From Roseateles_B flavus (GTDB lineage: Bacteria; Pseudomonadota; Gammaproteobacteria; Burkholderiales; Burkholderiaceae_C), in assembly GCF_039872765.1 (NCBI RefSeq), contig NZ_JBDPZC010000001.1, positions 248,001 to 312,000 on the forward strand: a stretch of 64,000 nucleotides of DNA, written 5' to 3'. A program made the position numbers and the translations under genes. The notes beneath the pieces were generated by a model. That model had not been told where the DNA came from. It did no database searches and saw only the letters and a list, made by a program, of their open reading frames with translations. Positions 1 to 8,596 of this stretch are shown piece by piece. The stretch's first letter is position 1, and each line of letters begins with the position of its first letter.

Positions 1-1160
1 TGCTCCCAGGTGGCGGCCTGGGTGCCGTCGATCACATGCTGCAGGCGCTCGCGTTCCAGGGCCAGTTGCTGGCCGGCCAGCGCGGTGCGGCGGCGCTCGG
101 CCAGGGCGCGCCACAGGGCGGCGCTGATGAGCAGGGTGCCGGCGATGCCCGCCAGCAGCCCGGCCAGCGGCTGCCGGTGCTGGCCCGCATCCAGGGTCTC
201 GGGCAGGGGCTGCAGCAGCAGGGTCCAGGGGCGGCCGGCGATATCCATGCCGAAGCGCTGCTGCAGGGCGCGCGCCGGTCCCTGTTCCGCAGGCTGGAGG
301 GCGTTGCCGCTCTCGGACACCCGGCTGGTGAAGCGCACGGGCGCCTGCTCCTCGCTGCCCTCCATGGCCCACAGGCCCATGCCGCCCTGCCGCGCCCGCT
401 CCACCGCCGGACCCAGCAGCAGGGGCAGCTCCACCACGGCGGCCAGGTAGCCGCGCAGGCGCGGCTCGCCGCCTTCCGGTGCCGCGTCGAAGACAGGCGC
501 GGTGATGGCAAAGCCCCAGGAGCGGCGGGCCCCGATGTCGTCGCGGATCACGGCAAAGCTGTTGGAGGCCACCGGCCGGCGCTGGGCCGCGGCGGCCAGC
601 TTGGAGGCCATGCGAGCGGCGTCCGGTGCCAGGTCGTAGCCCAGGGGCGACTGGCCGGCGGGCCAGCCGTACAGCACCGGCACATAGCTGTCGCGCTCGG
701 GCGCCACCTGCCAGCCGCGGCCATCGGGCCGGGGCTCGCGGATCTCGAAGCCGGCCAGGCCCTCGGCCCGGGCGTCCCGCTCCAGCTGGCGGCGCTCCTC
801 GCGCCCGGTCACCAGGGGCTGCCATTCGATCAGGGTGCGGGGAGGCAGGGAGGCCGAGAGCTCGCGGGCGAAGTGCTGGAAGGCGGGCAGCCGCAGCGGC
901 TTGTGGGTGCTCACCAGCAGGCCTGCGCTGCGGCTGGCCTCCACGATGCGGGCCAGGGTCAGCTCGACCTCCAGTCGCACGGGCTCGGCCATGGCCTGTG
1001 CGTGCTTCATCGCGTGCAGCTGCTCGGCCTCGGCCAGGGCGCGGTAGACCCAGACGCTGGCGGCGAGCCCCAGCCCCAGGGCCAGCCCCAGCAGCAGCAG
1101 GTCGCTGGATCGGCCCACCGCCAGGGGCGGCGCAAGGGGAACGGAGGAAGAGTCGCTCAT
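1..1160 (-). CDS. CHASE-domain membrane sensor protein, C-terminal part missing (window edge)
   Basis: The open frame starts at an ATG at 1160 and runs off the left edge. Reading it on the minus strand gives a short cytoplasmic N-terminus, a membrane segment rich in Leu/Gly (about residues 17-37), and then a CHASE-type extracellular sensor domain. CHASE-like features are an EWQPLVTG..ER stretch, Y-V-P-V-L-Y-G-W-P and LGYDLAPDAAR. A second membrane segment follows, and then RLQHVIDGTQAATWE, which looks like the first helix of a PAS domain. The output domain (GGDEF/EAL or histidine kinase) lies outside the window. CHASE proteins sense small periplasmic ligands, but the ligand here is unknown. 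The gene is divergent from the BenE transporter gene. Confidence 0.8.
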   Translation of the reverse strand, partial: MSDSSSVPLAPPLAVGRSSDLLLLGLALGLGLAASVWVYRALAEAEQLHAMKHAQAMAEPVRLEVELTLARIVEASRSAGLLVSTHKPLRLPAFQHFARELSASLPPRTLIEWQPLVTGREERRQLERDARAEGLAGFEIREPRPDGRGWQVAPERDSYVPVLYGWPAGQSPLGYDLAPDAARMASKLAAAAQRRPVASNSFAVIRDDIGARRSWGFAITAPVFDAAPEGGEPRLRGYLAAVVELPLLLGPAVERARQGGMGLWAMEGSEEQAPVRFTSRVSESGNALQPAEQGPARALQQRFGMDIAGRPWTLLLQPLPETLDAGQHRQPLAGLLAGIAGTLLISAALWRALAERRRTALAGQQLALERERLQHVIDGTQAATWE

Positions 1161-1207
1161 GGACGCGATCCCATCGCGGCAGGGAAGGAGCTTGCAGTAT
1201 TTCAGCT

Positions 1208-1219
1208 TTCCGGCCGGAA
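1208..1219. promoter_or_regulatory. 12-bp perfect palindrome between divergent sensor and transporter genes
   Basis: TTCCGGCCGGAA is a perfect palindrome in the 116-128 bp gap between the two divergent start codons. It could be an operator for either gene, but a palindrome of this GC content may also arise by chance. Confidence 0.25.
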
Positions 1220-1288
1220 CCCAATGCCGGTGCGACAGCCAATCCCCTGCGCCTGCCGCCCGGGCCCGGCCCCGCTATGCTGCCCCCC

Positions 1289-2455
1289 ATGCGCCGCTTC
1301 ATGCAAGACCTGTCCCTGCCCTCCACCGTTGCCGGCTTCGTGGCCGTGCTCGTGGGCTTCACCAGCTCGGTGGCCATCGTCTTCCAGGGCGCGCAGGCCC
1401 TGGGCGCGACCTCGACCCAGCTCACCTCCTGGATGTGGGCCCTGGGCCTGGGCATGGGCCTGACCAGCCTGGGCCTGTCCCTGTGGACGCGCCAGCCCGT
1501 GCTGACGGCCTGGTCCACGCCCGGCGCGGCGCTGCTGGCCAGTGCGGTGGGCGTCTCCATGCCCGAGGCGGTCGGCGCCTTCATCGTCTGTGCGCTGCTG
1601 ATCACGATCGCCGGCTTCAGCGGCCTCTTCGAGCGGCTGATGGACCGCATCCCCATCGCCATCGCCTCGGCCCTGCTGGCCGGCGTGCTGGCTCGTTTCG
1701 GACTGGACGCGATGCTGGCCACCCAGAGCGCGCCACTGCTGGTGCTGAGCATGGCCGCCGCCTTCCTGCTGGGCCGACGCTTCTGGCCGCGCTATGCCGT
1801 GCCTGTGGTGCTGCTGGTGGGCGTGGCGGTGGCCGGCGCCCAGGGCCGCCTGCACATGGATGCCGTGCAATGGGCCTGGGCGCGCCCGGAATGGGTGAGC
1901 CCGCGCTTCAGCGTGGCGGCCATGGTGGGCGTGGCCCTGCCGCTGTTCCTCGTGACCATGGCCTCGCAGAACCTGCCCGGCGTGGCGGCGCAGCGGGCCT
2001 CGGGCTACCAGACCCCCATCTCGGCCAGCATCGGTGTGACCGGCCTGGCCTCGCTGGTCCTTGCGCCTTTTGGCGGCTATGCGCTGAACCTGGCGGCCAT
2101 CACCGCAGCCATCTGCATGGGCCGCGAGGCGCATGAGGACCCAGCCCGGCGCTACACCGCGGCCGTGATGGCCGGCGTGTTCTACATCGCCCTGGGGCTG
2201 GCCGGGGGCGCCGTCGTGGGCCTGCTGGCGGCCTTCCCGAAGGAGCTGGTGGCGGCCATCGCCGGCCTGGCCCTGCTGGGCACCATTGCCGGCGGACTCA
2301 GCGCGGCGCTGAAGGACGAGGCCCATCGCGACGCCGCCATCCTGACCTTTCTCGTGACGCTGTCAGGCCTCAAGCTGGCAGGCATCGGCTCGGCCTTCTG
2401 GGGCGTGGTGGCCGGGGCCCTGGCCCTGCTGGTGCAGCGCCTGCGCCGGGCCTGA
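1289..2455 (+). CDS. benE: BenE-family benzoate/aromatic acid:H+ symporter-like transporter
   Basis: The 388-residue protein is almost entirely hydrophobic, with about 12 predicted membrane segments. It has the features of the BenE family: an opening RRFMQDLSLPSTVAGFVAVLVG, then TAWSTPGAALLA, FLVTMASQNLPGVAA and GYALNLAAITAAICMG. Family members import benzoate or related aromatic acids with protons. No aromatic degradation genes are adjacent, so the substrate is uncertain. An ATG at 1277 gives a start four residues longer; the ATG at 1289 fits the usual family N-terminus better. The gene stands alone, with gshB following after 49 bp. Confidence 0.82.
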   Translation: MRRFMQDLSLPSTVAGFVAVLVGFTSSVAIVFQGAQALGATSTQLTSWMWALGLGMGLTSLGLSLWTRQPVLTAWSTPGAALLASAVGVSMPEAVGAFIVCALLITIAGFSGLFERLMDRIPIAIASALLAGVLARFGLDAMLATQSAPLLVLSMAAAFLLGRRFWPRYAVPVVLLVGVAVAGAQGRLHMDAVQWAWARPEWVSPRFSVAAMVGVALPLFLVTMASQNLPGVAAQRASGYQTPISASIGVTGLASLVLAPFGGYALNLAAITAAICMGREAHEDPARRYTAAVMAGVFYIALGLAGGAVVGLLAAFPKELVAAIAGLALLGTIAGGLSAALKDEAHRDAAILTFLVTLSGLKLAGIGSAFWGVVAGALALLVQRLRRA

Positions 2456-2504
2456 CGCCGCCTTCCCTCCCAAGATCCATCGCCTACTCATCCGGACCTT
2501 CGCC

Positions 2505-3491
2505 ATGAAACTGCTTTTCGTTGCCGACCCGCTGCCCAGCTTCAAGACCTACAAGGACTCGACCTTCGCGATGATGCGCGAGGCGGCCCGCCGCGGCCAT
2601 GAACTCTGGGCCTGCGAGCCCGCGGACCTCGTCTGGCAGCGCGGCGGCCTGGTGACGGCCCGCGGCGCGCAGCAACTGCAGCTCACGCCCGAGGCGCTGG
2701 CCAGCGGCTATGGCACGGACACGCCGGACTGGCACACCGTGAGCGCCAGGCAAGACCTGGCCCTCGCCGGGGTCGATGCCGTGCTGATGCGCAAGGATCC
2801 GCCCTTTGACAGCGAGTTCTTCTACACCACCCAGCTGCTGAGCCAGGCCGAGCGCGAGGGCGCCCGCGTCTTCAACAAGCCCGCGTCCCTGCGCGAGCAC
2901 CCCGAGAAGCTGGCCATCCTGGAGTTCCCGCAGCACATCACGCCCACGCTGGTGACGCGATCGGCCGCGGCCATCCGCGCCTTCCATGCCGAGCACCGCG
3001 ACATCATCCTCAAGCCCCTGGACGGCATGGGCGGCATGGGCATCTTCCGCGTCGGGCCGGACGGCATGAACCTGGGCGCCATCATCGAGACGCTCAACAA
3101 GGACGGCGCCCAGACCGTCATGGTGCAGCGCTACCTGCCCGAGATCGCCCAGGGCGACAAGCGCATCCTGCTGATCGGCGGCGAGGTCGTCCCCTTCGCC
3201 CTGGCGCGCATTCCGCAGGGCGGCGAGGTGCGGGGCAATCTGGCGGCCGGCGGCAAGGGCGTGGCCATGCCGCTCACCGATCGCGAGCGCGAGATCGCCC
3301 AGCACCTGGCGCCCATCCTCGCGGCCCGCGGCCTGCTGCTGGTGGGCCTGGACGTGATCGGGCCCTGCCTCACCGAGATCAACGTCACCAGCCCCACCTG
3401 CTTCCAGGAGATCGGCGCACAGACCGGCTTCGACGTGGCGGCGCTCTTCGTCGACGCGCTGGAGAAGGCGGTGGGCGCGGCCCAGGGTTGA
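2505..3491 (+). CDS. gshB: Glutathione synthetase
   Basis: This 328-residue ATP-grasp enzyme joins gamma-glutamylcysteine and glycine to make glutathione in the cytoplasm. It shows the GshB N-terminal signature (MKLLFVADPLPSFKTYKDST), VDAVLMRKDPPFD, the ATP-binding loop KPLDGMGGMGIFR and the C-terminal metal/substrate segment EINVTSPTCFQEI. The length is normal for a bacterial GshB. In many Burkholderiales gshA sits just upstream; here the upstream gene is a BenE transporter, so the gene is not in its usual pair. The 15 bases at 2749-2763 match one half of the palindromic element found elsewhere in the window, but they are coding here. Confidence 0.96.
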   Translation: MKLLFVADPLPSFKTYKDSTFAMMREAARRGHELWACEPADLVWQRGGLVTARGAQQLQLTPEALASGYGTDTPDWHTVSARQDLALAGVDAVLMRKDPPFDSEFFYTTQLLSQAEREGARVFNKPASLREHPEKLAILEFPQHITPTLVTRSAAAIRAFHAEHRDIILKPLDGMGGMGIFRVGPDGMNLGAIIETLNKDGAQTVMVQRYLPEIAQGDKRILLIGGEVVPFALARIPQGGEVRGNLAAGGKGVAMPLTDREREIAQHLAPILAARGLLLVGLDVIGPCLTEINVTSPTCFQEIGAQTGFDVAALFVDALEKAVGAAQG

Positions 3492-3522
3492 TCCGCATGC
3501 CGCACAGGCGCTTCGGGTTGTC

Positions 3523-3552
3523 AAATACCAGAGCAAGACCAAAAAAATACCA
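3523..3552 (+). promoter_or_regulatory. AAATACCA direct repeat upstream of the chitinase gene
   Basis: Two exact copies of AAATACCA lie at 3523-3530 and 3545-3552. They are 22 bp apart start to start, close to two helical turns, in an A-rich patch 180-210 bp upstream of the chitinase start. TGGTAT/ATACCA half-sites occur in operators of some GntR-family amino-sugar regulators, so a role in chitin-responsive control is possible but unproven. Confidence 0.3.
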
Positions 3553-3733
3553 ATAACGCCTGATCCCGGATCGGGCGCGGCACTCGTCGGGGCTTGCACG
3601 GTCAGCCCTGGCGGGCCGGGGAAAGACGGGTGCGCTGGAGGGGTCGTCAACGAACGGCCCAGCGTGGCGCCGCTGCGGGCGGTGCCTCCACCGGGCTGCT
3701 GTCCAGCCTTGCACCGATCCCCTGGAGGTTCCC

Positions 3734-5083
<1,350 letters not shown>

Positions 5084-5095
5084 GGGCCGTGTGAA

Positions 5096-5143
5096 GGCAA
5101 GACCTGACCCCGGCAGCACAGACGCCGGGGGGCAGGTCTTGCC
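5096..5143. terminator. Large inverted repeat between convergent genes; GGCAAGACCTG palindromic element
   Basis: Left arm GGCAAGACCTGACCCCGGC and right arm GCCGGGG-GGCAGGTCTTGCC pair along about 19 bp around a 9-base loop. It lies between the chitinase stop (5083) and the P450 stop (5159), so it probably ends transcription from both sides, although there is no clear T-tract. The same core occurs inside priA at 34012-34045, and as half elements near 47053 and 49517, so it belongs to a dispersed repeat family. Confidence 0.65.
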
Positions 5144-5158
5144 CGACTGAGCGGCAAT

Positions 5159-6553
5159 TCAGCGCCGCTTCAGGGCCAGGTGCAGCGGCACGTCGGGGCG
5201 CAGGGTGATGTCCAGGCGCGGCTGCGGCGCGCGCCGGCCGGGCACGGTCTGCAGCTCGTAGCGCTGCAGCAGCAGGGCGGCGATCACGCTCATCTCCGTC
5301 AGCGCGAAATGGCTGCCCAGGCATACGCGCGGGCCGGCGCCGAAGGGCAGCCAGGCGCCGCGCGGGATCTCCGGGTGGCCGGCCGCCGGATCGAAGCGAT
5401 CGGGGCGGAAGGCCTCCGGCTCCAGGAACCAGCGTGGATCGCGGTGCGTGAGGGCGGGCGTGATGCGCACCATGCTGCCCACCGGCAGCGTGTAGCCGGC
5501 CACCCGGACCGGCGCGGTCGTGCGCCGCGAGAACAGGGCGGCCGCCGGTGGATACAGGCGCAGGCTCTCCTTGAAGCTGCGGGACAGGCGGGGCAGCTGG
5601 GGGAGGTCGGCGGCGGTGGGCGCGCGCTCGCCCAGCACGGCCTGCAGCTCGTCGGCGACACGGCGCTGCTCCTCGGGGTGCGACGCCATGCACCAGCCCC
5701 ACCAGGTGAGGGCGGCCGCGGTGGTCTCGTGCCCCGCGAGGAAGGTCGTCATGCACTCGTCCCGCAGGGCATGGGCGTCGAAGCCCTGGCCCTGGGCGTC
5801 CTGGGCCGCCAGCATCAGGCCCAGCAGGTCGGTGCCGGTGTCGGCGCCGGTGTCCTCGCGGGGCTCGGTCCGGGCCAGGCGTTGATCGACTTCCGCCTCG
5901 ATGAAGCGCTTGAGCAGCTGCAGGGCCCGTCGCTTGCGGGCCTTCCAGGGCATCCACAGCGGGGCGCTGACCGGCCAGTAGAACTCCTGCATGGCCTCGA
6001 TGCCCAGGTCATGCACGGCGGCGGCCATGGCGCGCCCCTGCTGTTCGTCGCCGCGGGAGAAGAGGGCGCGCATGATCACCTCCATGGTGACCTGGGTCAT
6101 GGCCGACTCGAAATCGAAGTCCAGTTCGAAGTTCGGCTGGCCCTGCCAGCGCTGCAGGCTCTCGCGGGCGGCGTCCACCATGCGCGGCACGAAGCTCTCG
6201 ACACGCCGGGGCGCGAAGGCGGGCTGCAGCATCTGACGCTGACGCTGCCAGGCCTCCCCTTCGGCCACCAGCACGCTGTGGCCATGGGCGCTGGCGAACA
6301 CCTCGGTGCCACGCTCCCAACGGATTAGCTGCTCGTGCGAAGCCACCAGCACCTCGCGGATGTGATCGGGGTGCAGGAAGCTGTAGTCCACCAGGTGGAC
6401 GAAGCGCTGGCGGACGACGTCGCCATACTGCGCATGCCATTGGCGCAGCGGGCCGAGGTAGTCGCGGCTGAGGGCGCGCAGGCGGTCGAAGCCCAGGCCT
6501 GCGGGGCCTGGAGGGAGGGCGGATGTCGTCGGGGTGAGGGTCTGGGTGTTCAT
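5159..6553 (-). CDS. Cytochrome P450
   Basis: This 464-residue haem monooxygenase has all main P450 marks: the I-helix oxygen-binding motif AGHETT (273-278), the K-helix ExxR (E329-R332, KESLRLYPPA), the PERF-like FRPDRFDP, and the haem loop FGAGPRVCLG with the axial ligand Cys411. There is no signal or membrane anchor, so it is probably a soluble bacterial enzyme needing separate redox partners; none is adjacent. The ATG at 6553 begins MNTQTLTPTT; the frame stays open upstream, but that stretch overlaps the divergent AraC-type gene. The substrate is unknown. The divergent AraC-type regulator is a good candidate for its control. Confidence 0.93.
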   Translation of the reverse strand: MNTQTLTPTTSALPPGPAGLGFDRLRALSRDYLGPLRQWHAQYGDVVRQRFVHLVDYSFLHPDHIREVLVASHEQLIRWERGTEVFASAHGHSVLVAEGEAWQRQRQMLQPAFAPRRVESFVPRMVDAARESLQRWQGQPNFELDFDFESAMTQVTMEVIMRALFSRGDEQQGRAMAAAVHDLGIEAMQEFYWPVSAPLWMPWKARKRRALQLLKRFIEAEVDQRLARTEPREDTGADTGTDLLGLMLAAQDAQGQGFDAHALRDECMTTFLAGHETTAAALTWWGWCMASHPEEQRRVADELQAVLGERAPTAADLPQLPRLSRSFKESLRLYPPAAALFSRRTTAPVRVAGYTLPVGSMVRITPALTHRDPRWFLEPEAFRPDRFDPAAGHPEIPRGAWLPFGAGPRVCLGSHFALTEMSVIAALLLQRYELQTVPGRRAPQPRLDITLRPDVPLHLALKRR

Positions 6554-6649
6554 GGGCCCGCATGGTGGCGAGACGCCCGCGGCGGGTCTTGAACGAAATC
6601 GACATCGGCCCGGGCCTCCCCCTGTCCCCGGCCTGACTACACTGCCGCC

Positions 6650-7510
6650 ATGGACAGCGACCGCCACCCCGATGCCGTCGCCCGGCTGATAGCGCCCAGC
6701 CTGGCCCTCAGCGGCTGCCTCTATGCCTCCCTCTGGCGCGACACCACGGCCGCTGCCTCGCTCACCGCGGCGCAGCGCAGCTCCCACTTCCCGGCCACGC
6801 CCTTCTGCGGCATGACCTGGGTGCTGGAGGGCGACGGCTGCCAGGTGCTGGACGACGGCAGCGAGCGTCGCCTGGGCGGCCGCTGCCTGGTCGGCGGGCC
6901 GCGTACCCGGCCCGCCCAGTTCCGCTCCGATGCCGGCACGCGCTGCTTCATGGTGGCCATGCTGCCGGAGGCGCTGCATGCGCTGACCGGCGTGGACCTG
7001 ACGGCCCTGCTGGACCGCTACGAGCCCATCGAATCCGCCCTGGGGGCCGACTGGCAGGCCCTCAACACCGCCTTGCTGGCCGCCCCGGACGAGCACGCCT
7101 GCCAGGCCCTGCTGGAGGAATTCCTGCTGCCGCGCTGGCGGGCCTGGGCGCAGAGCCAGGCCGCGCCGCCGCGCCGCTACCGGGACTGGATGCAGAACCT
7201 GGCGCTGAAGGCGGTGGCCGGCGGCCATGGCGACAGCCTGCGCCAGGTCGAGCGCCGCATCAAGCGCTGGAGCGGCCAGAGCATGCAGGCCCTGCGCCGC
7301 GTCAGCCGTGCCGAGTCCACCTTTCACCGGGTGCGCCGCGAGATGGAGGCCGGCGAGGTGCTGTGGAGCGCCCTGGCCCAGGACGCGGGCTATGCGGACC
7401 AGGCCCATCTGTGCCGCGAGACCCGCCGCGTCACCGGCTTCAGCCCGGAGGAGCTGCGCCGGCGCATCGACACGGACGAGGCCTTCTGGGCCTATCGCGT
7501 CTGGGTCTGA
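6650..7510 (+). CDS. AraC-family transcriptional regulator
   Basis: This 286-residue protein has an N-terminal effector domain of cupin-like size with no clear signature, and a C-terminal double helix-turn-helix. The second HTH shows DQAHLCRETRRVTGFSPEELRRRI (about 247-270), typical of AraC/XylS proteins. It starts 96 bp from the divergent P450 gene, which suggests it regulates the P450, itself, or both. A TACACT -10-like hexamer lies just upstream of the ATG. Confidence 0.85.
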   Translation: MDSDRHPDAVARLIAPSLALSGCLYASLWRDTTAAASLTAAQRSSHFPATPFCGMTWVLEGDGCQVLDDGSERRLGGRCLVGGPRTRPAQFRSDAGTRCFMVAMLPEALHALTGVDLTALLDRYEPIESALGADWQALNTALLAAPDEHACQALLEEFLLPRWRAWAQSQAAPPRRYRDWMQNLALKAVAGGHGDSLRQVERRIKRWSGQSMQALRRVSRAESTFHRVRREMEAGEVLWSALAQDAGYADQAHLCRETRRVTGFSPEELRRRIDTDEAFWAYRVWV

Positions 7511-7553
7511 GGCACGCAGCCAGGCCCGGCGAAGGGCGGGGTGGCCGGCTAGC

Positions 7554-8267
7554 CTATGGCCCTTCGCAGCGCTTCAGGCGGGCGTTCATCATCGAAGCGT
7601 AAGCGCAGATGGAGGCCGGGACGATGCCCGCATCCGCGCGAAGCCGGTCCACGGCCTCTTCATCCTCGATGGGGAACATCTCCGCATTCCCGAGCGCGTC
7701 GATGACTCGGGTCTGGGTGCCATAGCGCTGTGGCTTTTGCTGTCTGACGAGAATCCGGTCCGTCAGCAGCGCCAGATGTCTTTTTTCGAATTCACCCTGG
7801 GCCGTCGCTGCCGTGATGACGGGCAGGTACTTGAGCTGGTAGTCCAGAGGCGCGTGCTGGACGACCATGTAGGCGGACTGGACGGCCGCTTGCCCAAAGG
7901 CGGTTCTTGACGGCCAGCCGCACCGGGTGACCAGATCCTCCAACGCCTTCCTCAGGGAGGCATCGGCCTCATCAATCAACGCCATGGCTTCCTTGACCTG
8001 GGCCGGATCCGCCGCGATGCCGCTTTCCTGGGCGCGCGAGTAGATGGCCATAAGCTGTTGGCGCGGTTGCTGGTCGCGTTCGAACCACTGGTTGGTTTGC
8101 CGGGTTTCCTTGTACCAGTCGCATGGGGTCGAGATTGAAAAGTCAGGCACGCGCGGCGCATCCTCAGCACGGACATGGACTGCAAGAAGCAAGGCCATCC
8201 AGGCGCATCCGCAAACGAAGGTCCTGTGGCGCAAGCGTAGGGATTCAGATTTCATGCGGGCGATCAT
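7554..8267 (-). CDS. Exported DUF6624-domain protein, third gene of the peptide cassette
   Basis: This 237-residue protein has a signal peptide (hydrophobic core CAWMALLLAVHV, likely cut after VRA). The mature part contains a DUF6624-like block: RCGWPSRTAFGQAAVQSAYMV, VQHAPLDYQLKYLP, then LALLTDRILV..QKPQRYGTQ. The conserved Q-H, L-T-D-R and Q-x-Y-G-T-Q residues are intact. The function of this family is not known to me. It lies 108 bp downstream of the precursor-peptide gene on the same strand and shares its lower GC, so it may protect against, bind or process the peptide; this is inference. A start at 8255 (MKSESLRL) is equally possible; neither ATG has a good SD. Confidence 0.75.
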   Translation of the reverse strand: MIARMKSESLRLRHRTFVCGCAWMALLLAVHVRAEDAPRVPDFSISTPCDWYKETRQTNQWFERDQQPRQQLMAIYSRAQESGIAADPAQVKEAMALIDEADASLRKALEDLVTRCGWPSRTAFGQAAVQSAYMVVQHAPLDYQLKYLPVITAATAQGEFEKRHLALLTDRILVRQQKPQRYGTQTRVIDALGNAEMFPIEDEEAVDRLRADAGIVPASICAYASMMNARLKRCEGP

Positions 8268-8336
8268 TGGAATGCTCGGCTGGCGATGACGGCACGTGCT
8301 GGAGGCATCCGGCCCCGGTATCCGCGGAGCGCAGCA

Positions 8337-8361
8337 GGCGCGTGGAGGCGGTCCACGCGCC
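8337..8361 (-). terminator. Perfect 10-bp hairpin after the precursor-peptide gene
   Basis: GGCGCGTGGA and TCCACGCGCC form a perfect stem with a 5-base loop, starting 15 bases beyond the precursor stop codon in the direction of transcription. No T-run follows on the minus strand, so it may work as a partial terminator or as a 3' stabiliser that keeps the precursor message more abundant than the downstream gene. Confidence 0.6.
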
Positions 8362-8375
8362 CGGGATCTTCAGGA

Positions 8376-8564
8376 TCAGCTGATGAAGTCCCTGTCAGGG
8401 CAGGGGCAGAAGGGATTGGGGCCCCAGCCGCTGTCCGTGGTGACGGTCGAGACCCAACGGGCGCCGGCCACGGAATTGATTTCTTCGTCGCTGAGGTCCT
8501 GGGCCGAGTATTCACCCAGCATCTTGATTTCCAGGTCTTCGCCTTGGGTGTCGGTGTGTTTCAT
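8376..8564 (-). CDS. Graspetide-like RiPP precursor peptide
   Basis: This is a 62-residue peptide. The ATG at 8564 is chosen because the SD GAGGAA sits five bases upstream; a longer frame (to 8606) overlaps the ligase stop and has no SD. The N-terminal half (1-35) looks like a leader, with ELKxML-like DLEIKMLGEYS and LSDEEINSVAGA, resembling leaders of other modified peptides that end near Gly-Ala/Gly-Gly. The remainder (about 36-62: RWVSTVTTDSGWGPNP then FCPCPDRDFIS) would be the core. It offers Thr/Ser hydroxyls (S39, T40, T42, T43, S45), acidic side chains (D44, D57, D59) and a Cys-Pro-Cys. It starts 32 bp after the ATP-grasp gene and is presumably cotranscribed. Confidence 0.75.
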   Translation of the reverse strand: MKHTDTQGEDLEIKMLGEYSAQDLSDEEINSVAGARWVSTVTTDSGWGPNPFCPCPDRDFIS

Positions 8565-8596
8565 GATTTCCTCTTCGTGGTTGGATTTGATGGGGT

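Noticed and set aside
2749..2763. GGCAAGACCTGGCCC in gshB as another palindromic element copy
   Set aside because: Only one arm is present and the residues encoded (RQDLAL) sit normally before the conserved GshB motif; chance is likely.
6554..7408. N-terminal extension of the P450 frame (total 749 residues)
   Set aside because: The extension overlaps the divergent AraC-type gene, is low in complexity and is not P450-like; the start at 6553 gives a normal length.
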